A stretch of 64,000 nucleotides of DNA from Inia geoffrensis. Its lineage: Eukaryota > Chordata > Mammalia > Artiodactyla > Iniidae. The stretch is from contig CM070919.1 in assembly GCA_036417435.1 (NCBI GenBank), forward strand, positions 37,123,818 through 37,187,817, written 5' to 3'. The translations under genes and the position numbers were made by a program. Positions 46,766-58,854 of the stretch are shown one piece after another. The notes under the pieces were generated by a model, which worked only from the letters and a program-made list of their open reading frames with translations, had not been told where the DNA came from and did not search any database. Each line of letters opens with the position of its first letter. Positions within the stretch are counted from its first letter, which is position 1.

Positions 46766-47730
46766 CAGACATGGAAAGTTCCACTTTCAGATTTGGAGAG
46801 GGTAGGGGCTGCCTGATAAGGTCTGGCTCCTCTTCAGATAAATTGCTTTTACTTTGTTGACCTAAAAACATTAATTATAACCCTAAAGTCCACTGACGTC
46901 TAATGGGTGAAAGCATGGTATTGTAGGGGTCTATAAAGCATGGGATGTTGCCTGTAACATTTGTGTGTCTGTGCTCCTGTCTGTGTACATGCACACGCAC
47001 ACACACAAACATGCAAGCAAGGGAGAGAGCATATAGCATGCATCTGATCCTAAAGAGAAAATGTGAGTCTTGAATCAATGGTATAAATGTGTCATCAGGA
47101 GAGAGAGCATCTAAGTTACTTTATTCATTAATTTATCAAATTTTCAATTATTAACAAATATTTACTGAAAACTTCCAGGATTTCAGAACTTGGTTTGTTA
47201 TGAGGACTAAATTGTAAGTAATACAATGTTCCTATCTTCGTACAACTCTACATTCCAACACAGTCAATTCAAATACACTGTAATATAAAGTTTCTGATAT
47301 TAAAAATCAAACATACATAAGGGTTTACAAATTGTGTAACTACAAAATATTTGCTACTAATTTACAAAGAAAGGTTGCCACTTTATAAAATAAAATTGTG
47401 ATTTATAACAGTGTCATTATAGAACTTTGGAAGACCAAAAATTGTCAAAAAGACTGGGTTTTAAAAAAATATTTTACAAAATTCTGAAACTTTGAAAAGC
47501 TATTCTGCAAGATTTGGGAAGAATAAAGATAGATTTCCATTTCTAACAGCGAAGATAATTGTTTAAAATATTATGAAATAAGTATTTTTAAATTAACTGT
47601 TCATTTACAAAATACACTTTTGAAAATAAATAATGGTTTTTATTAGAATAGAAAAACTGCTGAACATGCCCACTAAAATTCCATTTAGCATCCATTTTAG
47701 TCGAGATTCAATGGGGCACCATTTTATTTA
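46766..47730. other. No gene; AT-rich
   Basis: An ACAC-rich tract lies near 46985-47008. 47120-47230 weakly recalls an old LINE2-like end (AACAAATATTTACTGAAAAC). No coding frame. Confidence 0.35.
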
Positions 47731-47734
47731 TTCA

Positions 47735-48225
47735 TTTATCTTCTTCCAGTTTTACTGAGATATAACTGACATAGGGCACAGTGTAAGTTTACACCATATA
47801 ATGATTAGACTTACATATGTTATGAAATGATTATCACACTAATTTAAGTGAATATTCATCATCTCATATAGACACAAAATCAGAGAAATAGAAAAATGTG
47901 TTTTTCTTGTACTGGGGACTCTCATAATTTATTCTCTTAACCACTTTTATGTGTAGGACACAGAAGTGTTAATCATCTTTATCATGTGCTACCTTGCATC
48001 CCTGGTACGTCATCTCTCATATGGCTGGACGCTTGCAATTTGGGCCACCTTCATCCAGTCCCACCCCTTCCCACGCCCTGCCTCTGTGGACCACAAATCG
48101 GATTGTTATTGGATGAGTTTGTTTGCTTGTTGGTTGGCTGTTGAAATATAACTGATCTACAACACTATGTTACTTCTTGTTACACATCAGAGTAATTTGG
48201 AATTTCTATACATTTCAAAATGAGC
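47735..48225 (-). mobile_element. Antisense L1 3' ends, two pieces
   Basis: 47740-47960 reads CCAGTTTTACTGAGATATAA and CATATAATGATTAGACTTAC, an older L1 3'UTR. 48130-48225 reads TGTTGAAATATAACTGATCT and TTACACATCAGAGTAATTTG, the L1 3' end also seen at 19321. The CpG-rich block begins abruptly after it. Confidence 0.7.
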
Positions 48226-49090
48226 ACCGGGTCTTCTGCTTCGTGATGGGCCAGGGCACCGGTGCGTCTGAGGTCCTGGGCCCCGCCGCCAAGCTGAGGG
48301 ACAGGCTCCTGTCGGCGGAGGACGAGACAGCCTCCAGGTGCCAGAAGATATGCTGGGATCGCGCCCCTTCTCTCCGTCCTCCGACCCCAAGTTCCCGGGG
48401 CGGCGGCAGAGACACCGGGTTGCGGTGTGCGCCGAGGGAGGGAAGCGGGTGCTGTTCCGGCCCCGCGGGGCTGAGCCCGGCCGGCGGAAAGCCCTATGCT
48501 AGGCCCAGGACCCGCTGTACCGCCTGTGGTGCTCCGATGACTGCCGCTTCCCATGAGCGCGGAGGAGCGGGACCGTTTCCTGGGCCTGTAGGCCGCCACG
48601 CTCATCTCCTCCCCGCCTCCAGGGCTCCCGCCAAGCATCCAGCACCTGCGAAGTCAGCGAGGTGGGCAGGAGCTCGTGCGGGGATGGGCCCAGCCGCGAT
48701 CGCCGCCCCAGCCCGGAGCCCTGCCTTGTGCCCCGCCCGCCCCGCGGTCGCTCCTTCCCGGACCTGCCGGCCGAGCTACAGGCGGAGCCCGGGAGACACT
48801 GACGCCAGAGGCGCAGTCGCGGTTCTTCTGGCCGGTCCGGGGACACCGGGCCGCTTTCACTTCTGGCTCCATGGGCTTCCCGGTCTGTAGCCTAAGAGCC
48901 GAAGGACGCAGCCCCGGACCGCTTCGCTGGCTGCACGTTGCGCGCAGGGCCGGCACTGGAACAACAACGCGGGGGTCAACTACACACTGCACCCCTCGTG
49001 CTACTTCTTTGATCCTTGTCTCTGGTGCGAAAGGGCCCAGATTTCCCATCCTGCGCGAAAGAAATGCTCATTATAAATGTTTCGTAGAAG
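48226..49090 (+). pseudogene. CpG-rich segment, possible retrocopy of unknown gene
   Basis: A GC-rich block stands between AT-rich flanks with a sharp left edge after L1. It does not resemble the two arm promoters. Plus-strand frames keep switching: GPAAKLRDRLLSAEDETASR near 48280, KRVLFRPRG and DPLYRLWCSDDCR near 48450-48540, PMSAEERDRFLGL then a stop near 48555-48590, and NNNAGVNYTLHPSCYFFDPC near 48960-49015. This looks like one coding sequence broken by several frameshifts, followed by a 3'UTR-like tract to about 49740. I cannot name the source. Alternatives are a decayed GC-rich promoter or first exon. No poly(A) or target-site duplication was found. Confidence 0.4.
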
Positions 49091-49744
49091 GTGTTCTTTC
49101 CCCTGCCAAAATAAGATGTTTGGTGACTTGAACTGTCAGAGTCATCCGCTGGTGTTGGCTGTGAGGCTGAAGAACTGGTCACGGCCCCAACCCCATTTGG
49201 GTGCAGAGAGCCCACAACAGCTGCCAGACTCCGCTGGCCATTAGCCCTCAGAGAAGCTGGACTCTTAGAGGCTGGACTCCAAGCCAGGGGTGGGGCTGGA
49301 AAGGCAGCTTTCTGTCCGTCTGGGAGCCACAGAAGTTAGTGGTGGATTGATGGATGAGGATCTGTGCCCAGCAAGTAACTATTGCTCAGAATTCTTTGGC
49401 CCCCTGCACGCGGCCGGACAGGGAGCACAGGGACAGGACAGCCTCGCTCAGTGCTGGTGGCTGGGGACGCCAACAGGAGGGGACCATACATGAGCAGAGG
49501 GGGACACCTTGGGGGAGGAATAAATCCCCTCACATCTTGGGCAGATTTTGGTAACTTGTTTCTTGTTTTGATTGTAGTTTTCATATTTTCTGACACAGGG
49601 CTAGTACAATCAATTCGTTTTGGAATGCTGGTCTCTAAGGAGGGATGTTTGCACTGTAACTCGAGAGAACAGGCCATTGCATCCTCCATCCCATCAGCCA
49701 AATTCTACGCCCAGCTTGTGCTGGTAGGAACTGCAAGCTAAGAG

Positions 49745-50005
49745 TGCTTTTTTATATTTTTAAATGGCTGAAAATAATTCATAAAAAGTTTATTTGCAAC
49801 CCACGAAAATTATATAACATTCAAATTTCATTGTCTATAAATAATGTTTTATTGAAAGACAGTTATACTCCTTTATTTACATTTTATTGTAGCTGCTTTT
49901 TGGCTACAATGACTGAGCTGAGTAGAAACAATAGACATCATATGGCGAATCTAAAATATTTTTTCTCTGGTCCTTTACACAAGTTTGCTAACCCCTGCTC
50001 TAAAA
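49745..50005. mobile_element. hAT-type nonautonomous DNA transposon remnant
   Basis: AATGTTTTATTGAAAGACAG, GTAGCTGCTTTTTGGCTACA, CTGAGCTGAGTAGAAACA, TAAAATATTTTTTCTCTGGT, CCTTTACACAAGTTTGCTAA, CCCCTGCTC follow the word order of a common MER1-group (Charlie-like) element, whose end reads AGCAGGGGTTAGCAAACTT when reversed. Precise family not certain. Confidence 0.75.
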
Positions 50006-51660
50006 AAGTGGGAAAAAATTTTTTTGAAACTCATATGTTGGGATTTATACTATTAAAACAGTTAAACTTTTAGCGAATTTTGTCCCTGGAAATAAACTTT
50101 AGGTAGAAGTAACTAGGTTACATTAGTCTCAGTAATCTCAGTTAGAATAAACACTAATTCACAATTATTCATGCACTGAGGAAGGAAATCCACCTGCAGA
50201 TAATTTTATTTTCATCTCAGAAATAATCACAAATTACTGTAACTAAAACCTAGCACCCACACAAATTAGCATCAACTGCAAAAACTGCTAGATATTTCTG
50301 AGCCTCAAAATAGGACATTGTAAGCCATAGACGTATTTACTTTAAATTTTGGTTTGGCGACATCTCTTGACTGTGGCAGTGTTTACCAAAGTTAATTGAT
50401 CATGGAGAATTTCATCAAGAATCATTTTCTAATAGAAAACTATCAAGAGTTAATGCACTATAACTCACACTAGAGTAAAATAAACCAGAAAACAATCACA
50501 TTGATGAAACAATGAATATGTAATTTACAAAAGAATATAAAAATATATAACAACAATAAAGTCGCTTATTACCTTATTTTCTGTTATTAAATATAAAAAC
50601 ATATTATGCAACTTCCAGCTATGCTTGCATCTGGTAAGCCATTTCTTTCTTAAAAGGGCATTATTGCATAATGAAACATATAGGTAAATGCAGTTTTAGA
50701 TTTTTATTTTGTATTTAGGAATACATTTAAGTTCAAATTTACCAGTAGTGTATATAATCGCATTGGGAGTATATACACTACAGAACACACTGGGAAATTC
50801 TGGATTTTATGATAATAATGTGTTATTTTGGATTGCTTTGGTTTATCAAAAAAAATAAAAAGAAATTAAGAGCCCAATATAAAGAGCAAGATAGCAATCC
50901 TCTTGTCTGTTATCCTTTAAGATGGCAACCGGTTGAATTTTGAATAAAATGGATAGTGAAAGTAATTTTAAGAGGCACATACAGCAGAATTCTTATCCTT
51001 ATAAAAGTTACTGATTTTCAAATACATAGTTTTGATTTCTAACAATTTTTAAAGTACTTATTTTGGAACATAGAGAACAGCAAACCTGGATCTTAAGATA
51101 GGAAATCTAGCTTTGCTCTCCCCAATTCATGTAGACAAGCTTTTCCAAAATTGAGACTTTTTGTAAACTAGTTTTACTAACCAGTCTTTCTAAAAATATA
51201 TAACTTTTCGAATTCCAGAATTGAAACTGTTTTAAATGTCAATTTCATTTTATGAAGTGCCAACTTTTTATTGTAGAGTAGTAGTGATATTTTGTAACTA
51301 TACAATGTATGAACATGTCTTTTTTCTGTCAGAAATTTTATTTATTCTTATTGTCTGCATTAGAATATAGAGTTCTATGAAGAGAAAGGCGTTCTGCTAT
51401 TACAGTTTCATCATCATTATAATCCAGATTCTGAAATGTTGGAAGTTCTCATTAAATATTTAATAATTGAAAAGTTTATAAATGAAAGAACAGGGTGATC
51501 TAGCTTATTTTTCTCCTGCATGAATCCTTTATGCTAATAATTCCTGAATCGCATTTTCCCTTTATGACCAGATAGTTGTTACAGTGTCCCTTCCTTGCAT
51601 GGGTGTCTGTGTGTGCACTCAGATGCATGTACACACAGTAATGTTGCAGCAAACATCATG
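50006..51660. other. AT-rich, no gene seen
   Basis: Long AT-rich stretch, all frames short. No repeat that I can name. Confidence 0.4.
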
Positions 51661-51679
51661 TTTTTTTTTTTTTTAATTT

Positions 51680-51890
51680 TTAAGATTTTTTTTGATGTGG
51701 ACCATTTTAAAAGTTGTTTTTTTTTTTTTTTTTTTTTTTATTGAATTTGTTACAATATTGTTACTGTTTTCTGTTTTGGCTTTTTTGGCTGTGAGCCATG
51801 TGAGATCTTAGCTCCCCGACCAGGGATCGAACCCACACTCCCTGCATTGGAAGGTGAAGTCTTAACCTCTGGAATGCTAAGAAAGTCCCC
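51680..51890 (-). mobile_element. tRNA-derived SINE, reverse orientation
   Basis: TGATGTGGACCATTTTAAAA, a T-run, ATTGAATTTGTTACAATATT, GCTGTGAGCCATGTGAGATC, CCGACCAGGGATCGAACCCA, AAGAAAGTCCCC. Same type as 26646-26952 and older than the CHR-1 copies. Confidence 0.88.
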
Positions 51891-52425
51891 ATGATGGGCT
51901 TTAGAGGCCCTAGAATACCATTTCTCAACCCATTAGACTTCAATGGACCTCAGGGCTATAACGAATGTTTTGGCCAACAAAGAAAAAGAAATTGAACTGA
52001 AAAAGGGCCAGAACTCATCATGCAGCCTGTACGCTCTCCCTAGCTAGCCTTCTTGAAGGTTTAAGTGACAAAATAGACATTGTCTCTATGGTGGTCTTTC
52101 TCCGGAACATTCTTTAGTACCATTTTTCTACATCAAAGAGTAAAGCTTTAAAGGTAGACTTACCAATGGCTCTCTAAGTGATCTCCTTTGTGTTTACATG
52201 ATTTAGTATATGCACCCCTCATTGTTCTAATACATTATTAAAGTAGAACTCTTTTTATGTCTGCAAAGATCTTTCACCTTCTCAGTCCTGAAGATATCTA
52301 TCTGTTCTTGGAAAAAAACAAACAAAGGGACCCTTGGCTACAAAATGCTAAGTAGGGATTAAACCACCGCCTGACTCTGAATTCTTGAGTTCTTCCTGTC
52401 CATGTACCCACAAATATTCACCTTT

Positions 52426-52637
52426 TTTTTTTTTTTTTTTTTTTTGCAGTACGTGTGCCTCTCACTCTTGTGTCCTCTCCCGTTGCGGAGCAAAGGCTCC
52501 GGACACGCAGGCTCAGCGGCCATGGCTCACGGGCCCAGCTGCTCCGCGGCATGTGGGATCATCCCAGACCGGGGCACAAACACGTGTCCCCTGCATCGGC
52601 AGGCGGACTCTCAACAACTGCGCCACCGGGGAAGCCC
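52426..52637 (-). mobile_element. CHR-1-type SINE, reverse orientation
   Basis: T-run, CTCTCCCGTTGCGGAGCAAA, CCCCTGCATCGGCAGGCGGA, GCGCCACCGGGGAAGCC. TCACCTTT at 52418-52425 and 52638-52645 is a short target-site duplication. Confidence 0.92.
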
Positions 52638-52659
52638 TCACCTTTCTTTAAATATAATT

Positions 52660-53189
52660 AATGTATAATTTTTTTTAAAGTCATACGGGAACTAGTAAAT
52701 GAAAGTTAAGAAATAGGATTAATTGAAGCAGCTGAGGTTAATCACAAAGTAAGTGTGTATTTGTCCTTGAAGCCATTCATCCTGAATATGTATACACATA
52801 TTTGGATGCTAATGTAAGAGGTAACACACATCATACTATGCTTTACATTTTCAGTTAACATTCATCGTTGTTTCCCGATTGATACCAGTCTTTGTAATTA
52901 TGGTTATAATTCTATAAAGGTAGGAAGTGTCTAACTGATCAACAGTGACAGAGTATTAACAGAAAATGGGCCCGTTCTTACTTATCACAATATTTCATGA
53001 TTTTGAATGACACATTTGAATGATCTACTGAAACAGGTTTGCCTCGTTTCTTCGTACTTGATACTGAATATTGCTTTCAGCACTTCTCAAAACCCTTCAC
53101 CATCTACATCTTTATATTGTATATGTAATAATAAGACAATTGCTGAAGGACTTAATTATTGGCTCGATTGCAAGTTAACACATTCTTTA
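52660..53189. other. No gene seen
   Basis: AT-rich, short frames only, leading into the 3' end of the arm B zinc-finger exon. Confidence 0.35.
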
Positions 53190-54412
53190 TGGACTATTTT
53201 CCCAGTATGAGCTTTCTGATATGAATAGCAAGTGAAAGATTTTCCACATTGTCTTTAGAATTGGCATCTCCTCAGTGTGAGCACTTTCTTGTTCAGTCCG
53301 GAATAAGGAATCACTGAACAATGTCCTTCCTTCACTACACTGAGAGTGTTTTTTCAGTGTGAACCATCTCATGTCTAATGACTCCATGACTAATGGATCT
53401 CTAGCATTCATTTCATCCGACTTCCTCTACAGCAGTGATTAGATGCTTTACCCCAAGAGGGCTCTCCTCGTTGTAAACCTTGGGATGTCTTCTCTACTGT
53501 GTCAGGGATGCAGCCCACTCTGAGTTATCTGTGTATTCTGAGGCTGGAGCTCCAACTGAAGGCTCTTACACCATGATTACAGGGTCAGGGTTTCTCTCCA
53601 CATGACTTTCCTGCTGGTTTAAAAGGGATAATTTCTGGCTGAAGGCTCAATATCCTTGATTACAAACACAGGATTTCTACTCAGTATGAATTCGCAGGTG
53701 TTTATAAAAGTGGGAGCTCTGGGTAAAGGCTGCACCACATGGATTCCAGACGTAGGTGCCTCTCCTGTGAATTTTCTGGTTTGTACAAGCGTGAGAGCTA
53801 CGTTTAAAGGCTTTTCCACTTTCATTGCATTTGTAGGGTTTCTCATCAGTGTGAACTCTCCCCCATGAATAAGGATATGGCGTTGACTAAGTGTTTTCTC
53901 ACATAAATGTTATTCATTGTGGTTTCTCTCCTGTGGGAATGTGCTCATGATATTGAAGTGTGCGATGGACACTGAAAGCTCTTCCATAGTCATTCCAAAA
54001 TAGGGCTTCCCTCCCGTGTGAGTTTATTGGTGTGAATAAAAGTCAGCTCTCTGGCTGCATTACCTTTAAAATGTTCGTCTTCTCCAGTGTGTGCTGTTGG
54101 TGTATAAATGCGAGGCTTCAGCTGAATTATTTCCCACGTTCAGGATATTTGAAAGAATCACTCCAGGGTGCACTCTCTCACGTTGTCTAAGGTTGGAGGT
54201 TGAATAAAAACCTTCCACATTCTGAGATCCGCTTGGTTTCCCTCTAGTATAATTAGTTTATGTTAATTCAGTGACGAATAACGGCTGAAGTCTCTCCCAT
54301 TCAGGCTGAAAGTGTAACACGCGTGGAGTTAATGTTGTTGTATGTGACATGTCTTCATATTCATTGCATTCAGTGGGCTCTTCTCCAGCATGAAATCCCT
54401 GCTATTGACAAG
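53190..54412 (-). pseudogene. C2H2 zinc-finger exon remnant, arm B
   Basis: On the minus strand an acceptor-like CTTTCCTTGTCAATAGCAGG near 54405 leads into FHAGEEPTECNEYE, the HTGEKP-YECNEC pattern. Later fingers include VHTDEKPYKCNESGKAFKRS near 53850-53780 with its downstream H-x3-5-H and linker TNQKIHRRG, and HEHIPTGEKP near 53940. At the far end ESAHTEEMPI lies near 53280. Perhaps ten or more finger units are recognisable by their linkers, but cysteines and histidines are often lost and stops interrupt all frames. The normal role would be KRAB-type DNA binding and repression; this copy cannot make such a protein. It is the inverted counterpart of 45710-46430. Confidence 0.8.
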
Positions 54413-56730
54413 GAAAGAGAGGCTGTTAAAAATTACTCACATAATATTAACTCAGTCATTTCTCTACATGTGACGTCTAGGCGGCTTTCTCAGTGATGGT
54501 CTTCATTGAAAATCTCCCCATGTTAGTTACATTCACAGGTGATGTTACCTTGCTGAATTCACACAGATTTTCTATCTGGTAAACCCTCACTGGTCATAGC
54601 TATCTGATTAAGTTTTAGGTCTTCTTTATGTTTCAAATACTATATCCATTAGCTATGTTTAATCAATTACATTTTCATTGAAGCCCAGGTTAGTGTTTGA
54701 CCTGTAATGTCAAAAGACATGGGTCCTCAGATTGTTCCATCCTCCATTAAATTGATAGAAAATCTCCAAGGACATGGAGGCCAGAGCTAGTGTTGAGGCT
54801 CTGGTGTTGCTGATTCCTACATTGGGAAGAACCAAGGTGACTGAGGTCAAGGACACCCAGGGGGGCGGGGGGCACAACGGGGAAGGTGGGGTGCTAAAGG
54901 CCAGGAATGGGTGTTGGAGAACAAATGACGGTGCCTTTCACGAAGAGTTATTAAATGAGAACTTTGCGAGAGGTGTCCTTGCTGTGGAGACAGGACTCTC
55001 CAGGAGACCATGGTAAGGGTTACCTGGGAATTAGTGTTAAGCCTAGGAACTGAATATTAATAAAATAAGAACTGAACAATAAGTCGAATCAAAGTATAAC
55101 ACCCCATAATTTGCATTGTTTTCTGCAAAATGGGGATATTATATCCTCTCCACAGTCCGAGTAGCCAATACAGCCTTGTTCTTGACCATGGGAAGAAAAG
55201 GCGTTCCTTCTGTCTGCGCATGCCTGTGGGTAATGTGGCAGGAGTCACTCCCACCTGAGTGGTTGGGGATTGATGCCTGATGTATCTAACAATACTTTGA
55301 AAGGCTGGGTTTTCACGGCTGCTTTCTCTTTCCTCAGATTTATCTGCTTGATTTCCGGATTGTCCCTGCATAAGGATGCAGAGGACGGCAGGTAGTGGCA
55401 GAGTTCCTGATAATAAAACAACAGGTGAGAAAAAAAAAAAAAAAAAAAAGAAACAAAAAAACATACTTTGATTCCTGTATTGATCCATCTTTTGCCAAAG
55501 TGCACCTAGGAAATATTAATGTCAGTTATGTTCACCACCCTGTTAGGGATGTGGCAGGTCAGGGACCAATGTAGAAATACTCTCTTTCCCAACATTTACC
55601 TTCACTTGTTCCAGCCTCCATTAAGGTTGTGACCTCACAGAAGACCGGAGAGGTTTTTTCCTTCTCTTTTTTTAAAGGTCATCCCTTGGGCTCAGTGGCC
55701 TCCTTCATCATGTTACTGGCTGCAGTGGACTTAGGAATGCGGTGAACACAGGGGATAGAAAATGACTCAGAAGAGAAGTCTGCAGGCCAGTGGGGAGCAG
55801 ACGTTTCATCAGGTGAGTCTTGTGTTATAGGTATTGCGGTGAGTGGGGGTTTGGTGACTTATAGCAATTAAAAATCATTTATTTTTCCTAATTTTAAAAA
55901 GATTAACCTTTTACAGACTACTCATAAACATTTTGATAGTTTCAAAAAGATAAACGTAAGTTCCTTAGCAAAATTATTCACATAACCCTGTTCCTTTGTG
56001 TTCTTAACCTTCATTCAAATTAGAAAGTTGAATGCAATGTCTGTAGATTCTTATTTTCTTAATTATGACTGTGTATGGAGGAGAAGGGGCATAGTACACA
56101 GAACAAAGTGTAGAGCACTGGACAGCAAATGCCAGTCTAGGGAGCTCCAAGACCTCACTCCCCCACAGTGACATAAGTAAAACAACCAGTATCTGCTTGA
56201 ATGAACTGGGATTCTAACCCAAGGAACGCCAGAAGTGGGAACAATGGGCTTTCTGATCCCACAATTGCCAGTCCTGGTAAGTGTTCTTATTAGACCCAGG
56301 GATGTGTGTGTGTTTGCTTGTGTGTGTGCATGTGCGTGTGTATGTTTCTTCTTCCTGACACCCCTGGAGTTGCCGAGCGTGCGTCACTGTTTCATGAAAG
56401 CTATGCTCATGTGGTGCTAAAGTTATAAGACCCTCTCTGTCTTGTATCATCCTGCGTTGGATACATAAAATTTCTCTAATAGGTCCAGCTGCAAATGTTC
56501 AGTTGTCTCCTTGTCTCCTACCTGCAATGGCATGGGGATGTCTTTCTTGGGAAAGCAGCTCTAGGCTCATGGAGAGAAGAGCTGCACAGGTGTAGGGTGG
56601 GCAGAGATAATTGGAGCAACCAAGTGAATTGCTAAGGTCTCCTGATACGGAGGTAAGAGGCTGGGCACTAAGGCAACCCAAGTCTTCAGAGTCAGGGTTC
56701 TGACTGCAGAATTCTCCACATTAGCTTGAG
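54413..56730 (-). pseudogene. Arm B: introns and 5' exon remnants
   Basis: Matches arm A in reverse complement, in order, as listed for that arm. 54413-54660 corresponds to 45710-45955, directly before the finger exon (GACCATCACTGA, ACATGTAGAGAAATGA on the minus strand). Arm B lacks the arm A SINE, the 0.7-kb insertion and the 6.7-kb extra DNA, so it is probably closer to the ancestral layout. An A-run lies at 55429-55449. The minus-strand frame at 55057-55488 has no domain I recognise. A donor-like GCAG/GTAGGAG near 56515-56526 matches the arm A one. Confidence 0.6.
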
Positions 56731-56744
56731 GAGTGCATCTCCTT

Positions 56745-57720
56745 TGCGGGAGGCTCCTGCCCAAATCTTCCCAGCCCCGTCCGCTGCTGGGGGCCGGTAG
56801 CTCCTAGGCGGACGGCACGAGACGAACTCGAGCGTTTGGCCGGTCGGAGCTGATCTCTCGCCGGCCAGCGATGAGAATCCATCCCGCTGACGTTCGAGCC
56901 CGTTGCTGGAGCCACCTTGCGGCCGCTTTTATATTGTCCCTTCCCTTCAGAGTTTTGGCGACCTTCGCGAGGGATGTGACTCGAACCCCCGGATGCGGGC
57001 CGGAGTTCCGGGAGGCCGGCGACGCTGGGGGCGACCATGCCGGTGGTGCGGAGTGGTGGGCGTGTCCTGCTCTCACCAGAGATTGAATGTGGAGAGAAGT
57101 GTGCTCTGTGGCCGGCGCTGAGCTCCCTCGCAGGCCTTGAGCGAGGTCTGCGCAGGTCGACCAGCACTCCCTGGGGTCACGGGATGCGGGTCAACAGGTA
57201 GGAGTCATTCGGCAGATTGAACCGACGTCTATGCGGGGAACTCCCGTCTCCGCTCCTTTGTCGCCTCGTCAGCGTGGCGCTTGCGTTTCGAACCTGTTCA
57301 GCTCCCCTCACCGCGGACTGTCGAGGGCAAGCGTGTAGGGCGCTCCCTGAGGTGCGGCAGTTCCTCCTAGGCTCCGGTGGTCGTAGGTGGTAGTCGTTTC
57401 TCTTTGGGAACAGGGACCGCCCGGGGCATCCGTGATGGTCGGGAGGAGACACGTGCCTGGCCGAGGCCCTGGGTTGGCGCGGTTGTCGGTAGCTTCCCTG
57501 AAGAAGCTCTGCAGTGAACGGCCTACAGACGCGCGGGCGCAGGGGAGGAACCCCCAGGGCGAGAAATGGGACTGATGGTGTCGTGGGTCGAGGCCGTGTG
57601 TCAGGGGTGTGGCGGTGCGCCTTCGCCCTTGTGTGATCTGGACACTTCCTGTTGAGGTTCACACCAGTTGCACGTCATTTGGCGTCTGCAGCGGCAAGGT
57701 CGACCAGATGGCAAGATTTC
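56745..57720 (-). promoter_or_regulatory. CpG island promoter, arm B of inverted zinc-finger locus
   Basis: Reverse complement of this block matches 34050-35965. CCCATTTCTCGCCCTGGGGG and GATGCCCCGGGCGG align distally. AAAGCGGCCGCAAGGTGG, CCGGCCAAACGCTCGAG and AGCAGCGGACGGGGCTGG align proximally. CpG density is high next to AT-rich flanks. Transcription would run leftward into 54.4-53.2 kb. The long frames here are by-products of GC richness. Confidence 0.75.
56926..56933 (-). promoter_or_regulatory. TATA box, arm B
   Basis: Reads TATAAAAG on the minus strand followed by CGGCCGCAAGGTGG, the same core as arm A at 35700. Confidence 0.65.
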
Positions 57721-58854
57721 GGTATTGGGGCAAGAAGAAAATTTAATGAATTGAAACTCTTTTTGTTGTGAGATCCACTACATTGTGAACATTCATGAAA
57801 TAAGAAATCCTAAGATTTACAGTAAATCGACATTACTGTAATAATTACTATCGTTTGCGTTCTTTTCACAAAATGTTTATCTCTGAAATTTAAAATATAT
57901 TTAGTACAATTTTTTTTGTGATACAAGTATGCTAATGAGAAAAATGGAATTCTTTTGCAAGGGGGAATGCCATTTAGCTTATTACAGATTCCTATCATCA
58001 AAATTTCAGTTGTTAATGCTGACGTATAAGGAGATTTTGCATGGTTTATATATTTCATATTTGAAAATTCTTTTCACACAGATATATACTACCAAATACT
58101 GAGGTTCAGGAGCGTGTGATTTTAAGTGAGCATATTCATTGCTTGGGTGGAATTTATAAAATTCTGTTTGATTCTTCTATTGATATTTGCCTTTTAGTAT
58201 GTCATTATATTGTACATTAGTCATTTACAATTCTGTTTGCAGTTAATTTTTAAAACATTGATTCAAGTTTCTCTATCCCAGAGTATCTGATTGATTGAAG
58301 ATGATGAAGGAAGGTTTCGGGATGCAGAATTTTCTAAATCCACCTGGAAGCCTGGGAAGCTCTCCCTCCAGCCAAAAGGCCCTGCCGCACACCCTGCAGC
58401 AACCAGTCTGGAAAATCAGACTCTAACCTCTGCAGCAATAGGCCCCAAGGGTCAGGACATGGTCAGTGACTCACAGCTTCGTCATTTTCAGTCCTTTCCA
58501 TGTAGAACCAACTGCAGGGAAAGCCAAATATGTTCCCTTAAGTAATCACTTAGGACGCCCCTCTTCCAGCAGCTTGTCTCCAGCCTCCCCACATCACAAG
58601 CTCTGGGGAGGACATGCCTTCCTTTTTTTTCCACCAGAAATTGACCCCACTCTTATGTGTGCCATGAGTCTCAGCCTGATGTGGTGATGGTGGCTGACTT
58701 CCGTGCTCTATAGACAAGTTCTGAGTAAGTAGTGCTTGTTCTCATTTCGCGGGGGGAGGGTGTCTTTTTTCATATCTACAGAGCTTAGGATGGCAGGAAG
58801 CAAATAAAACTCATGATAATATTTCTCATGTTATTTTAAAAATCACATCTATTA
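57721..58854. other. No gene seen
   Basis: AT-rich to about 58280, then moderate-GC DNA with short frames only. Nothing recognised. Confidence 0.35.

Noticed and set aside
48177..48890. Open frame of 237 codons as an intact gene
   Set aside because: It starts in L1 3' end sequence and its protein-like pieces occur in other frames; low-complexity Pro/Ala/Arg content is typical of GC-rich shadows.
55057..55488. Minus-strand frame of 143 codons as a KRAB exon of arm B
   Set aside because: No KRAB A or B box pattern is present, and it starts in a poly(A)-derived phenylalanine run.
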